The notes: generated from the letters alone by a model not told the origin. DNA of 64,000 bases from Leishmania martiniquensis (GCF_017916325.1 NC_090170.1:1366001-1430000), one strand, 5' to 3'; positions 10,501 to 20,715 are shown, counted from the first letter of the stretch. Program-made: numbers and translations.

Positions 10501-11518
10501 GGCGCAAATCATCGGCAGACTTGCGCGTCTTCTTAAGCTCCTCCAAGTAGGCCTTGTGCCGTGCCGCATATGCTCGCTTCATCTCCCGTATCGCCTGCTC
10601 CGTTGCAACGCCCTTTTCCAGTTCGGCGAGCGCGTTGCGGCGCTGCTGCAGCTCTGTCTTGTGCTTTTCGAGCTCTGCTTCTACGGCGAAGAGCTCGGAG
10701 AGGGCTAGCTCTTGCCGGACGCTCGTCGTTTGTTGATGCAACTCTTCGTAGCGCTCCGCTTCCTTCTTGGCTAGCCGCATTTGATGCACGGCCGCCGCAG
10801 CCCCACGCTTCTCGAGCGACGCATTCGTCAGCGCCTCGTTGGCCCTCTCCAGGGCCGCCTTCTTGACCGCGTACTCATCATGAAGATCTCCGCTGCCGCT
10901 AACCTGCTCAAGCAGCTCCGTCAGCTGCTTCGCCTTCTTCTGCGCGACCGCCTCCACTTGATGCTGAAACACGAGAAACGTCTCGACACGGGCGCCCATT
11001 CGGTGCTGGGTAAGCGCGGCCACGTACTCCTGCTCGGTCGCCGGCTTGCCATTCAGCAGGCATGAGACCGTACCCTTCGCATCCACTTGGCGAGTAAAAG
11101 AGGTTTCCACAGTGCTGCTGTGGTGAACATGCTCCCCATCGTCGGCGACGACTGCGCCACGACGGGCGGCTGCTGCGACGCCATCGCTCTTGCCCGAATC
11201 ACCGCCAGCGGGCGCTGCAGCGGCTGAAAGAGCCCTCTGCGACGCCGGATGGCGCATTACTAAAGTCACGCTGCACCCCTTGCCCGCCGCCTTAGCCTTG
11301 CGATGGATAAAATCGACCACAGCCTTGCCGCGCATGGACGAGGCGCTTACCTGCGTGACACTGCTGCTCAGTGCGAAGCTCAACGCGTCCATCAAGTTCG
11401 ACTTACCGGCACCATTGGGCCCGACAATGCACGTGAAATCTTTGAAGGGGCCGATGACGGCTTTGCCGTAGTAGCTCTTGAAGTTGTCAAGCTCTACGCG
11501 GTGAATCTTGGAGAGCAT
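7553..11518 (-). CDS. SMC1: Cohesin subunit SMC1
   Basis: 1321 aa, close to the usual 1200-1300 aa of SMC proteins. The N-terminal head starts with a VELDNFKSY-type motif and has Walker A GPNGAGKS at residues 33-40. Two long coiled coils flank a hinge at about 530-660 that contains GKNLEGIVVE and a Gly-rich NGSVQGGL end. The C-terminal head has the ABC signature LSGGERT near 1226 and Walker B plus D-loop FFVLDEVDAALD near 1250-1261. FKSY near the start and the PFFVLDEVDAALD form fit SMC1 better than SMC2, 3 or 4. An insertion of about 90 Ser/Ala/Gly/Thr-rich residues (about 990-1080) interrupts the C-terminal coiled coil. With SMC3 and a kleisin it should form the ring that holds sister chromatids together. 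Confidence 0.96.
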   Translation of the reverse strand: MLSKIHRVELDNFKSYYGKAVIGPFKDFTCIVGPNGAGKSNLMDALSFALSSSVTQVSASSMRGKAVVDFIHRKAKAAGKGCSVTLVMRHPASQRALSAAAAPAGGDSGKSDGVAAAARRGAVVADDGEHVHHSSTVETSFTRQVDAKGTVSCLLNGKPATEQEYVAALTQHRMGARVETFLVFQHQVEAVAQKKAKQLTELLEQVSGSGDLHDEYAVKKAALERANEALTNASLEKRGAAAAVHQMRLAKKEAERYEELHQQTTSVRQELALSELFAVEAELEKHKTELQQRRNALAELEKGVATEQAIREMKRAYAARHKAYLEELKKTRKSADDLRLKHSTVERIRAALAHLTRKTELQKRELEAAQKATTVRSAEAERLEGQLQKQKALLDTFEKRCADEDKKRVTLDAVLNKQQLGEYRQLRKEADCATVMLRQRRETVLRQRDSAQEALKQCDRATEAHQQQMKDVRQAIETAAKYGAELQRRRSELEDTVNTLTLQLTEAGKDLEQTQKKHKAREAELARLQEQLHELRFMKDTSKQNSRMADALQALRSLFPIRGRMVDLCAVPNERHRNAVTVAMGKNLEGIVVETTAVAIRCVQYLKEQRMPPMTFLPLDAVQGKGVDDRLRTLGGTCRPIVDVVRFEPELEPAVRYALGQTLLCDTVAEAKLVAYGRDGERFKVVTLDGTVLLKNGSVQGGLASVQSRARKWDEKKYEDLRAARDRLLSEAAVGGEAEVARMQISIRDMGARREFAEKRVAVVRAEQSANDTKTQRLTEELAKLESRCADFTTRRGGYASELEVIHRELLELSRSISRVEGQVFADFQEKVSIPNLLLLEGQQAQEAKQRAETRQQLLLVIHKLQSSLEMEVKQVGDAKISDLEEACTRLHKETEQCKKDLTDYKALVEKAERQHEEMRKTAAQSRTELDALEQHIRNATRNSEADLARVAQARKLVTGIQITCDSLRLRRLNLVRRCQMDEVSIPLKSATSSGVKRGRGEDTETAGRVASGASVALLRQRPSTVGGRTHALLSEPFTLLGGKTSQSSAPMETSSASSPGPSPALDAETTMCIDFSSLTEAQRAVAADRAQFTAYSRRAQAQLEAVAAEMESLAPNMKAASRVIASEDRLGTSSTLLEEARDAARVANKEFIRVKEKRTASFMEMYEKVATTVDRVYRELTMGTRAHAVHGSAYLSLDNTEEPYLGGTTYQVTPPLKRFMPMELLSGGERTMAALALLFAIHEVSPTPFFVLDEVDAALDAGNVEKLANYLRKNCQSCQFIVVSLKEQLYHMSDMLLGVLKDKERESSKVLTMDLRGYPY

Positions 11519-13319
11519 TTTTTAAGCTTCTGGGATAGTATCTTTCCACAGGTAAAGAGCACACGATTACTTGCTCCCTGCTTCTATTTCCTCAGCTCTA
11601 TGACACCCTGTTCTATAGTTAGACTCGTGCAGAGGTACGCACGTACGCCTTTTCGCTTGCACTCGCTCCGAGCAAAAATAAAGAGAAAATGGTACCGATA
11701 ATCGAGTCGGTGGACGCGAGCAATCTCGTAGCTGTGAGCGTTTGAGGTGGGTGGGTAGAGCCACTCAATGAGAAAAAGGGGACTCGCCTTAGCACCCTTT
11801 CAGAGGAGGGCGCAGTCGCTGAGTTTTGTTCGTTTCCTTTTCCTCTCGCCTTGCACCTACTTGGCGTGCAGCGAGGAGGCAGGGTGCGCACGGGCCATGT
11901 ACGCGTATGCGCCACAGGCCACGTGCGGGGAAGAGAGCATGAAGAGAGAGAGAGCCGCATCATTTGCGCGAGAGGAAGTGCGTGCATTTTAGGGACAGTG
12001 AGCAGGCAGTGGCTGCATCTCAACCACATACGCATGGGGATGCGCCTGGTCGGCAAGACCTCACCCCGCACTCGTACAGACGGGCACCAGCGAGGGGGGA
12101 AGGCAAAGTGTGTATGCAACCCGGACTGGGGGCTCCCCCCCTTTCGGGCCCCCGCTCTTTTTCATCAAAGCGGCCGTGACGCTTTTTCTTCTTCTTCAGC
12201 TCAGTCGGGCTAGGCCGCCCTCCCGCACAAAGACCCCTAAGGTGGAGAGCCATGAAACGAATAAAGAGAGGCAGACAAACGGGTAAAAAGGGCAGGAGAG
12301 AAGGGATCAGGCACAGGTAGATCGGTACCGCGTGGCACGGTTGTTCGAAAAGAAACAGACCAGCGCCCACCGACTTCCCTTCGCCATCGCTTCCTGTTCC
12401 AGTTCGCATCATCCGCGTAGCTTCATTCGCAGTGCCATGCGTGTCCGTATGAAGGGGGCGGGTTGCGATGGTTCAACGAGAAAAAGTTCCAGATTAAAAC
12501 AAGAAAAGAAGCCTTATGTACTTTCACAGTAAGCGGCGTGCTTGTGAGAGGGAGTCGTGCGTACGAAGGGGAGAAGCGAGGCACCGCCAGCAAGCGTGAA
12601 CTTGGAAACTTTCTCTTCTGATGATCCCCTCCGTTGCACACCATTCTCCCCTTTTCAAACGGGGAGTGGGCGCTTTCGTGTATGCAGCCGCTGCCCTGCT
12701 ACAATGGATAGGCGAGATTGCCGATCTTTTCATTGCCCTGAGTCTCGCTGCCATCACGTGTCTCACAGTACAAACACCCGCCCGCCCTTTGCCCCCTTCC
12801 CTCCAGCACCTCAACAGGGCTGCCGTTTATCCAAAGACGCTTTGCGCCACTCTGACGGGCTCCTCAGACTCACAGGCAACTGAATCGACCGGAAAGAGAG
12901 AACTCGCAGAAGCCAACTCAGGAGTGCGAAAAGAAAAAAACGGCGCTAGCGCTAGAAAATTATGACTTGTACGCTAAGCATGGCCGTGCAAAAATGCAGA
13001 GCCCCGAGCCCAGGGATACAACAGGGCCCCTGTAAAACAACACGATTGCAGAAAAGCAGCGCCCCATGTTCCAAAAGAATATACGAAACACTTCACCTGC
13101 CGTCGCCGTCCTCCTCCGCCTCCCTTTTTTTCTCTCAACGAAGACGCGTCAGAGGTCGACCCGAACGAGCGATACGTTAAACGTGAATTTTATTGTGCTA
13201 TGCAGATCGACGTCGTCAGCATCATGCAACGCGCAGGATCTAATCGCATCCCTCTTGTGTTCTTCCATCCTGCCATGAAAGACACCCACCATTCCACTGC
13301 CTGCAATATGATCCCAGTG
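11519..13319. other. Intergenic spacer between glycosyltransferase copy A and SMC1
   Basis: About 1.8 kb of mixed composition with purine-rich runs on the plus strand. Apart from the SMC1 splice site I see no gene. The repeat block of copy A begins at its right end. Confidence 0.5.
11666..11692 (-). promoter_or_regulatory. Putative trans-splice acceptor of SMC1
   Basis: A minus-strand T-rich tract (11692-11671) is followed by AG at 11667-11666, which would give a 147-nt 5' UTR. Confidence 0.45.
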
Positions 13320-13320
13320 C

Positions 13321-13449
13321 CCACGCGGCGCCGAGGCAAGGCAGCCCCACTGCCCCTACCGATGTCGAGCGACTCTTGGCGCTGAAAGGGCCGCGGACGC
13401 AACGGCATCGGCAGGGGCAGTGGGGCTGCCTTGCCTGGGCGCCGCGTGG
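13321..13449. repeat. Long inverted repeat in the 3' flank of glycosyltransferase copy A
   Basis: Arms 13321-13364 and 13406-13449 are reverse complements over 44 nt with two mismatches, separated by a 41-nt loop. Each arm is a copy of the core found in the SIDER-like elements at 40731, 46270 and 58351, one in each orientation. The structure lies 170-300 nt past the stop codon, so the mRNA or its 3' UTR could form a strong hairpin. Confidence 0.93.
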
Positions 13450-13618
13450 ACGGATTATGGGGTAGATGCTGTGCGCAGATGGCAGAGTCGGTGCAGCGCT
13501 GACGCGCGTGTGTCGAGTGGTGGGGACCTCGCGGGGTGTATGGCCCGGAATGGCCCCGGCAAGTAGAGGGAGTGCCACAAACGCCACCTCTTCCAGCGCT
13601 TCTCGTCGGCCATGCACG

Positions 13619-15190
13619 TCACATCGGTATCGACACACGCCGCAGCGCATTACCGTCGTGGTAAAGCGATGCAGCATCTATTATAGGCGATAGGAGCGCC
13701 AGCAGCCGCTGGCGCTCTTCAAAAGGGACGAAGGCGATAACGTAAGCCGCTCGGCGTTCCTCAGGCGCTCTGTGGGGCTGAGCGTAATACTCCATGGAGA
13801 GCCGTATCATTTCCTCCAACGCCAGTCGCCGCCGCTCGTTCAGCACCCACACGTCTGGTGGCAGTAGCAGTGAGTCCCGAGAAGGGTACGGCTCCAAGCT
13901 GATCATTTGGGGCTTGACCGCAACGTACTCAGAGGGAAGCATGAAGCGGCTCACCTCCGTGATGCCGCGCAGGAACACGAGAATGTCGCCGAGGCTCTTT
14001 GCGGTCGTAAACGCTCGCTCCGTCGAGAACATGTTGTTGACGAGGTGCATGACGCCCACTCGGTGCGGCTCCACGTAGACGGCGCGCAGCCCGATGAGCC
14101 CAAGCCGGAGAAGGAGGTCTGTGTCTTCGTGATAGGCAGGGAAGCAGTTCTCGTCGAAGAAGCCGACCGTTTCCATGGCGAGTCGGCTCAGCCCCCAAAC
14201 GGCAGTCTGCTGCTGCTGGTCCAGGTAGTAGTAGCCATCCACATCCCTGAACACTTGCTCCCGCTGGGCCTGATCCATGTACCGCACCCGGTCGGGCAGG
14301 GATGGAGAGGAAACCAGCAGGTGCTGGTCATCCGTCGAGCGGAGAGGGACCCCGCGGAACGCTTCTGGCGTGTACTCGTTCGGCTCCGACGCCACCTCGC
14401 TCTTAAACTGCTCCAGCAGCGCGTGCCCACCCAATGCCCCGGCATGGATGCGCGGCAGCGAAGTCTCCAGTAGCCCTGGCGAGAAGCGGACATCGGTGTT
14501 CGACATGAAGAAGAACGGCACCTCGTCGAACGAGAAGGTCATGGCGTCACGCATAGCTAAATTGAGAGCACCGGCGTAGCCGCGATTGCGCGGGAAGTGG
14601 CGAATTTCCAGGCGGGAGGTGAAGGAGAAGATCTGCCTTGTGGCACCGAGGAACTCAGACATGCTGCCGATGTCCCAATTTTGCACAATCATGAGGTGCT
14701 TGAAGGGAATGCTCACGTTGCACACGAACGCCTTCAGCTCCCGTATCTCGAAGGTCACAGGGATCACCATGTAAGGAAAGAACACCTCATCATCGGCGAT
14801 GGGCAGCTCCTCCTCTTCGCGGTGGCGGACGCGGAGGCGCTCGCCCAGGCAGTCGATGAACTGCCCAAACGTGATGAACGTCTCATTCGGGCGTGGGGGC
14901 AGCGGATCCAGACGATCCAGATGCGCAAACGCCGCGAGCGGCGGGCTGGGGAGGGCGCTTTGGGCCGATATCGACCCGCTCGTGCTGTGGCGGTCCGAGT
15001 CGTTGCGCGGCGCACCCATCACCCTCGCTGTCGTGGCGTCATGGACGGCCCATCCCGACACGCTCAGGAGATAAGTCGCTATCAGAGTGAGGACGACCAC
15101 ACTCGCCACACCGCAGGCGACTGCACCGCGCTGCTGCCTCCGCGACTTCCAAAACCGTCGGGCCCTTATCACCTTCTCGGACACAGACAT
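13619..15190 (-). CDS. GT2-type glycosyltransferase, type II membrane protein, copy A
   Basis: 523 aa from the first true ATG (15190); the longer frame begins with TTG and is rejected. A basic N-terminus precedes one hydrophobic segment at about 23-46, typical of a Golgi or ER signal anchor. The luminal part carries GT-A, family 2-like signatures: NRGYAGALNLA at 202-212, a DxD-like SNTDVRF at 230-236 for metal and sugar-nucleotide binding, and HEDTDLLLRL at 354-363, matching the ED-x-D-L-x-x-R motif of GT2 enzymes. The donor and acceptor cannot be told from sequence; surface glycoconjugate synthesis is a reasonable inference for this group. Copy B at 38087-39658 appears identical, so both may be expressed. 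Confidence 0.85.
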   Translation of the reverse strand: MSVSEKVIRARRFWKSRRQQRGAVACGVASVVVLTLIATYLLSVSGWAVHDATTARVMGAPRNDSDRHSTSGSISAQSALPSPPLAAFAHLDRLDPLPPRPNETFITFGQFIDCLGERLRVRHREEEELPIADDEVFFPYMVIPVTFEIRELKAFVCNVSIPFKHLMIVQNWDIGSMSEFLGATRQIFSFTSRLEIRHFPRNRGYAGALNLAMRDAMTFSFDEVPFFFMSNTDVRFSPGLLETSLPRIHAGALGGHALLEQFKSEVASEPNEYTPEAFRGVPLRSTDDQHLLVSSPSLPDRVRYMDQAQREQVFRDVDGYYYLDQQQQTAVWGLSRLAMETVGFFDENCFPAYHEDTDLLLRLGLIGLRAVYVEPHRVGVMHLVNNMFSTERAFTTAKSLGDILVFLRGITEVSRFMLPSEYVAVKPQMISLEPYPSRDSLLLPPDVWVLNERRRLALEEMIRLSMEYYAQPHRAPEERRAAYVIAFVPFEERQRLLALLSPIIDAASLYHDGNALRRVSIPM

Positions 15191-15216
15191 GCAGGACGAG
15201 AAAAGACGAGCGGTGT

Positions 15217-15296
15217 CTGCGGCGCATGAAGAGCGTACACGCAAGCGTCACGGCGCAGTGAGGACACACAGGGATAGAGGGAGACAGAGAAAAAGG
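15217..15296 (-). promoter_or_regulatory. Putative trans-splice acceptor, glycosyltransferase copy A
   Basis: A minus-strand pyrimidine tract (15296-15271) is followed by its first AG at 15218-15217, giving a 26-nt 5' UTR. This removes an upstream out-of-frame ATG at 15227 and supports the start at 15190. Confidence 0.55.
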
Positions 15297-16867
15297 CAGT
15301 GCGGCGGACGAATGTGAAGCAGGAGGGCGCGTGACCGGAGAGCGGTGGGGTCCGTGCCGTGGCGGGGGAGGCCGAGACGGATTACGCACACACGCTTCCG
15401 AATGCAAGCAGTTCTTTTTTTTTTCGCCGTCCCCGCCCCGTCCTACCGAAGATGCCACCACCGAGCCGCTCCCAGAGGGCAGGCCGCTGGCTCTTGGCAT
15501 CCCCCCACCGCGGTGAGGTGGCAGGCATCAGAGCGTTACAGTAAGGCGTGGAAGCAGGGGAAGAGTGACGGAGCGTCTGAAGGCGAGGCCGAGCCACGAT
15601 TAGGATAGCGGTGGTGCAAATTTGCGTCTGTGTGTGTGTGGGGGGGGCTGGGGGATAAGGAGGAGACGGGGAGGCAAAAGAGAGAGAAAAAGAAGCCCCC
15701 TTCAAGAGCGCCACAGGCAGATCAAGTGAGGCACCTGTGAATAGAGCGGGCCAGTGGCATTCACAGAGAAGAGCGCGGACACACATGAGTGAAATAGAAA
15801 CGGGGAGAGTCACGAAAAGAGAAAAAAGGTACTACGGGAGGGCTAGTGAGGGGGCCCACAAAGGCGAAAAAAAGATGAAGGGAAGGAGCGAAGAGGGGTG
15901 ATGGAGAAGAGTAGAACAAAAGAAAAGAGTGACACAGAGGAGTAAGCGGAGGGCTGTGAGAAAAGAAAATCCTTCAGTCAAACAAGAAAAAAGAAGCGCC
16001 TCGCTGGGCAGTATCGAAGCACCGACGCACGGAAGGGGGAGGGGAAGAGCTGTCAAAACAACAGAGATGCAGAGAGAGGAGGCGGCGTGGGAAGTTTCGC
16101 CAACACCCAACGAATAAAGGGATTGTGTGGCAGCGATATTCAAAGGGGGCGAGCGAGAAAGCCAGCAGGAGAAAGAGGGACTACAGGGCGACCAAAGAGC
16201 GTGCGCAGAGCGCTGTGTACCCCCCTGAATACGGCCGTTTTTTCTCGATCCTTCACGCACGCAGCCCTCAAAAAGCTCATCATCACCGAAAAAAGGGGGG
16301 ACAAAAAAAACGTAAGCCAACTCACCAGCGGCTACCGGTAAAAGCGCAAAAATGCGGAGAAAGGTGTGTGGTTCACGCGGCTGCCGCTAACCGCTCTCGA
16401 TACTTCCTTTGACGAGTTTTCCTTATGCCCGCGTAGTGTTCCGTTCCTGCCGGTAGACAGCAGCCAGAGATGCTGGCGTCGTCGCGTCGCCGGTGCCTCT
16501 TTGCCTCTCTCTCACCACTGCGCTGCCCCCAGAGAAAGTTCTGCAAATGCCCTCACACGTGCTGACAGAGAAGCCGCCATGAGATCAGAGAATGAAAAAG
16601 TATGGAAGAACCGCGACAAGAGGCATCACCAACTGCCACCGTTCCTCCCGAGAGAAACAGATGTACGGCTACCTCGGCTGAGGAGACCACATGCGCCCCG
16701 ACCGCTACGCTAAGCCGTCGCTTCTGCCTCCTGCTCCCTCACCTCTCGTTCGTTCCTCTTATCCTACTCCGTACGCATCTACAGCCTAATGCTCCCCGGC
16801 CATCCCACCATCGTATCCGAGGCCTCGTTGCCTCCGACAGAAAGATACACACATACACTTGGTGGTG

Positions 16868-16990
16868 GATGCCAAGAGCCTGCGGCCTGCCATCTGGGGG
16901 CGGCTGCGGCCCCTCACTGCCGAAGCGGCGTGCGCGCGCTATGGCGGCTAGCCCAGCGCCCTGGCAAGCGTGCTGACAATGCAATGAGTA
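16868..16990 (-). mobile_element. SIDER-like retroposon fragment
   Basis: On the minus strand this matches the plus strand at 47786-47851 at both ends (a GCTTGCCAGGGCGCTGGG block and a CTTGGCATCC block). It carries 62 bp more in the middle, bounded by GCGGC at 16882-16886 and 16944-16948. Its CTTGGCATCC end also occurs at 15468-15505 within the duplication. The family name is inferred from degeneracy and position. Confidence 0.55.
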
Positions 16991-17188
16991 GACGATGGGG
17001 TCCGCGGAGGCGAAAATTTCGTGATGACCAGCACCCCGCATCAAACAACAAGGATGCCGGGCCCGCGTCACGAGAGCGGACGATCCTCACGGTGTGGCGC
17101 GCCGGCACCTCAAGCCGTGTCTCGGGTCCCTGCAGCGGCGGGTGACCGACGGCGACATCATGCAGTGCCGCTGGCGTGCCGTCCGCTT

Positions 17189-17785
17189 CTCCGCCTGGTG
17201 CTGCCGTGCGTGCGTGTGGGTAGGCGGCGCCCAACCAGGCGCCATGCACGACACACTCCGTGAATCTCGCGTACCGTCCGTGCTGCATGGCATGCTCCCC
17301 ACCGAGTGCCTACACCGCTGCCCCCCATCCGGACGACAGGCTGTGGGCCCCTTTGTGCGCTGGCATACGCCCATCCGCGCGCCCGTCCCGCTTGGCACAC
17401 CCCCACGCCCTCCAAAGGAGGGGGGGGGCGTGCCAGCGCCGGGGATCGCGCAATGCACCGGTGAGCTGCCCAGACACGTCCCCGGAGATCTCGACGGAAA
17501 GAAAGGGGTGGCGGCTGTGCGCAGGCGCTGCCGCCCGCTGCGGAGGTGGTGTGCGACATCCAAGCGAGGCGCGCAGAGGTGCGTAAGAACGGAGGACGAG
17601 AAGATGCGCGAAGAGTTCCACCCCGATCGACCCCGAAGTGCATGTGTGCGCCGTGCGCAGCGTCTGCTGCGAGCGACCGGGTGGGCCCATGAGGCGCAGA
17701 TGCCGGAAGCATGGCGCGAGCACCGCGCCTTGCACGATTCGACGACAGACGGCTCGGCCTGGAGGACCCGCATCTCGTCGCCTTC
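17189..17785. mobile_element. Retroposon-derived repeat, full copy
   Basis: A GC-rich 597-bp element shared with 37167-37638 in the same orientation. The copy here keeps 125 bp that the other lacks, bounded by GAGGC at 17566-17570 and 17691-17695. Its right end (17754-17785) also matches the reverse complement of about 46467-46499. Long open frames on both strands come from base composition and are not conserved between copies. Confidence 0.75.
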
Positions 17786-20715
17786 CCCCAAAGAGGGTGG
17801 GGTGGGGCGGGTGGGAGGAGTCGGCTGTGGTGAAAGTTCCATCACATTCTCGTGTCTGAGCGGCAGAGGTGCAGCCGTGAGAGGGCAGCGTTGCCGATAA
17901 AAGCGTGGTGACAGGCACGGAAGAGGGGAGGATAGGTGGACGGCAGCCGTGTGAAGAGGCTCTTTTTTTTAGCGCTGAGTCGGGGGTAGATGGACAGAGG
18001 CCAAGCGAGAAGGAAAGGCTGTGGATATAGGCGCACGAAAGAGAAAGGCGTGCAGAAGGTTCGGCCTTCGTGATGGCGCATATGCATCATCCGCTAATGA
18101 CGACACGATCGGGTAAAAAATATGTATCGAGAGTGTCTGGTGGCGCTGAATCAAAGGATAAGAGAAACAGAATGCGCGGTGGATACCATGTCTACTCGAC
18201 CTGCCGAGGAATAATGGCGTCACGAAAGAGGAAAGGAAGACGCGGAGGCAACACACGTGCTTTGCTGCTTATCAGTGCTGTTACTTCACCTGGCCCCTCC
18301 CGACGGCGAAAGAAACAGCAGCAACACCCCTTCCGCAACCAGGAAAAAAAGTGTTGAGATAGAGGCGAGCCCAAACGAAGAGGAAAGGGAGGAAAACAGC
18401 TACGAAAAAAAATGCAACGAATGCGCACTCGACATCGTGAATAGGGGTGGTCAGCAAGAGAGCAGAGGCGTGATTAGGGGATAGGATGGTGCCCATGGCC
18501 GGTGGTGTGCGTGTAAACTATCGGTAAAACAAAAAGACATGCAGATGCGCGCGACCCTCACGATGGTGGCGGCAAGGGAAACAAAAAATAAACAAATGAG
18601 CGCAGAGCCCAGTGGCGTGGAGCACGGTTGCATACGAGATGCGAAAAAAAAAGTGACGAGTGCGCGGCCAGTTTTGCGTAGACCGGCGCATTTGTGTGAC
18701 TGATGCTAAACATCCCAGAGGATTCTGGCTGAGCGTGGCACCACCTGGCAGCCCCGAAGCGACCATGTGCCCTCGCTGTCGCCCTTTTCAGGTACTTTAG
18801 CGCTATGCACTCGTGAAGGGAGCAGGGCGAGATTTCCAGAGAAAGGACGAGAGTGCTCTGAGATAATATACATGGGCACATGCACGCTGGCTGGAGTCGA
18901 CAGCGAACAGAACGAATGTGTGTGAAAGCGAAATGATGGTGAGGAGAGCCGAAGAGCTCTACTTGGCATGAATGGCAGATGCAGAGAGACAAACAGTTTT
19001 TACCTGCACGAAAGCACCAGGAGCGAGGGAGGTGACGGTGGCGAACGTGACTAGAGGGAGTGGGTAAAGAGAAGCGTTCTGGAGAGGGGGTGCGCTGTAG
19101 CTCAGGTGAGGGGGTGGAGGAGAGGATGGTGTGCGTGCACGCTCCGAAAAAAAAGCTATTTACTCAAGACTTTGCGATAGACCAGATGCGAGCCGAGAGA
19201 TGCCACGCTGTAAACAGGCGCACAGTAAACAAAAGACGTTCTGTTGGCCAAAGACCAGAGGGTCACCCAGTGCGCTTTTTTATCCCCGAACCGAAAAGAC
19301 GCCGAGAAGAGATGCCTTCGCATCCCTTTCTGCATCGCTTTGGCTTTATGTAGGTGTGCTGGAGGGTATGGAGGAGGGCAGAGGACTTTGTTGCGATGTG
19401 TCCGTGCCGAAGAACACCCCCCCTCCACCGCTCCGCGGCCGCCGTCGCATACGCCAAGGACTTGGGAAAGAGAGGGCGAGGAGAGGGGGCGACAAGTGGG
19501 AAGAAGAGCGAGTACAAGGGCCCAAAAGCACAACATGAAAGCGAAAAATACAGCGAAAGCGTACCCGAGTTGCTCCCAAGAAAAGAATAAAAACGTATGG
19601 GAAAGCGTGCAGAGGACGGAGAATCGCGCAACCAAAAGAAAAAACCCCTCGAGATGCCAGGAAACGGCCGACGCGGGCGTAGGCGGGTGTGCACATGCAC
19701 AGAGCCGACGAGGTTGAGGGAATAGTGAGATGAAGCGAAAGAGTGTGGTACCGCTTTCAGAGCGTGATCAAAGTAGCTTGCCCTGTGTCACACCAGCACT
19801 CACGCACAGGCGCGCGCGCAAGAACGCCTCCTGCATATGAAAGGCAAAGCAGGGTCGCAAGGAGGCACTGAAGTGACGAGAGGCAGGCAAACGCGAAATT
19901 ATACATACGATCCTCACACCATCCAAAGGTGAGAAAGAGGGAACACATACACCGCTACACGCAGATGAGGCCCACAAACAATAAAAACAAGGAAAAGAGG
20001 AGTTGGGGGGGGGAAGCACACAGTATAACGCCCAAGGATGACCGAAGAAAAAAAAACAGCGAAAAAGAAAGTTTAAATGGCCAAACGGAAAGTTTCAAGA
20101 GAGGGCCGATAGGCTCATCAGACGGCTTTTCCCTACGCTCATTCGTTGGCCGGCGCCCTGCGCCTCTGCTTGAGGATCAGAGATATCGCAAAGGCAAGCG
20201 ATGCCTGGGCATGTCACGCGCAGGCGAGGCTCCCTTTTTTTGGCTTGGGATTCACAAATACCCCCACACCTTTGGGCCCTGCAATGATGATCGTGACTCC
20301 TATTCCACACAACCGTGACGCTCGAACGGGCCGCTAGAAGAGGGGGATGTATGCTGCGCCAAAACGCCCCCACAAAAAAAGGAAGCACCAGAGCGACAAC
20401 ACATTGCATACATTCATGCCGAATGCACCGCTCGAAAACGTCTCGACTACTGTGAGACAGAGGGGGAGCGGGGAAAAGGACCTTCAACATACAAACACGC
20501 AGCGCGGTTACATCGGGCTGTGCGATAGAAAAGCGATAGCTGAAGCAGAGCCTAGCAGGCGCTTGAGGCTCGGAGGTAGCGTCAACGCAGGGGATTCGGG
20601 GAAAGGGAGATGTGGAGGGAAGGGGAGGAAAGGTTGAGAAAAAGCGAAGGTGTCCACCGAGTTCTTCGCGACCGCAGCGAAAAGCAAAAGGTTTTACCCT
20701 CTTTCCAGGCCGAGA

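Larger units (their letters stand above)
13320..15640. repeat. Segmental duplication, copy A (2.3 kb)
   Basis: The block matches 37788-40108 at a constant offset of 24468. It carries the whole glycosyltransferase gene, its splice acceptor and about 300 bp of 3' flank. By eye I find no difference inside the block, and the translations in every frame are the same. A single mismatch (G/A) at 13319/37787 is followed at once by unrelated sequence on the left. The right edge falls inside a (TG)n run. Confidence 0.95.

Noticed and set aside
15191..15244. N-terminal extension of the glycosyltransferase (541 aa)
   Set aside because: The frame begins with TTG, and the splice acceptor at 15218-15217 lies inside the extension. 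The same applies to copy B.
17094..17900. 268-aa plus-strand and 252-aa minus-strand open frames in the 17.2-kb repeat
   Set aside because: The related copy at 37.2 kb has a 125-bp deletion, not a multiple of three, so neither frame is kept.
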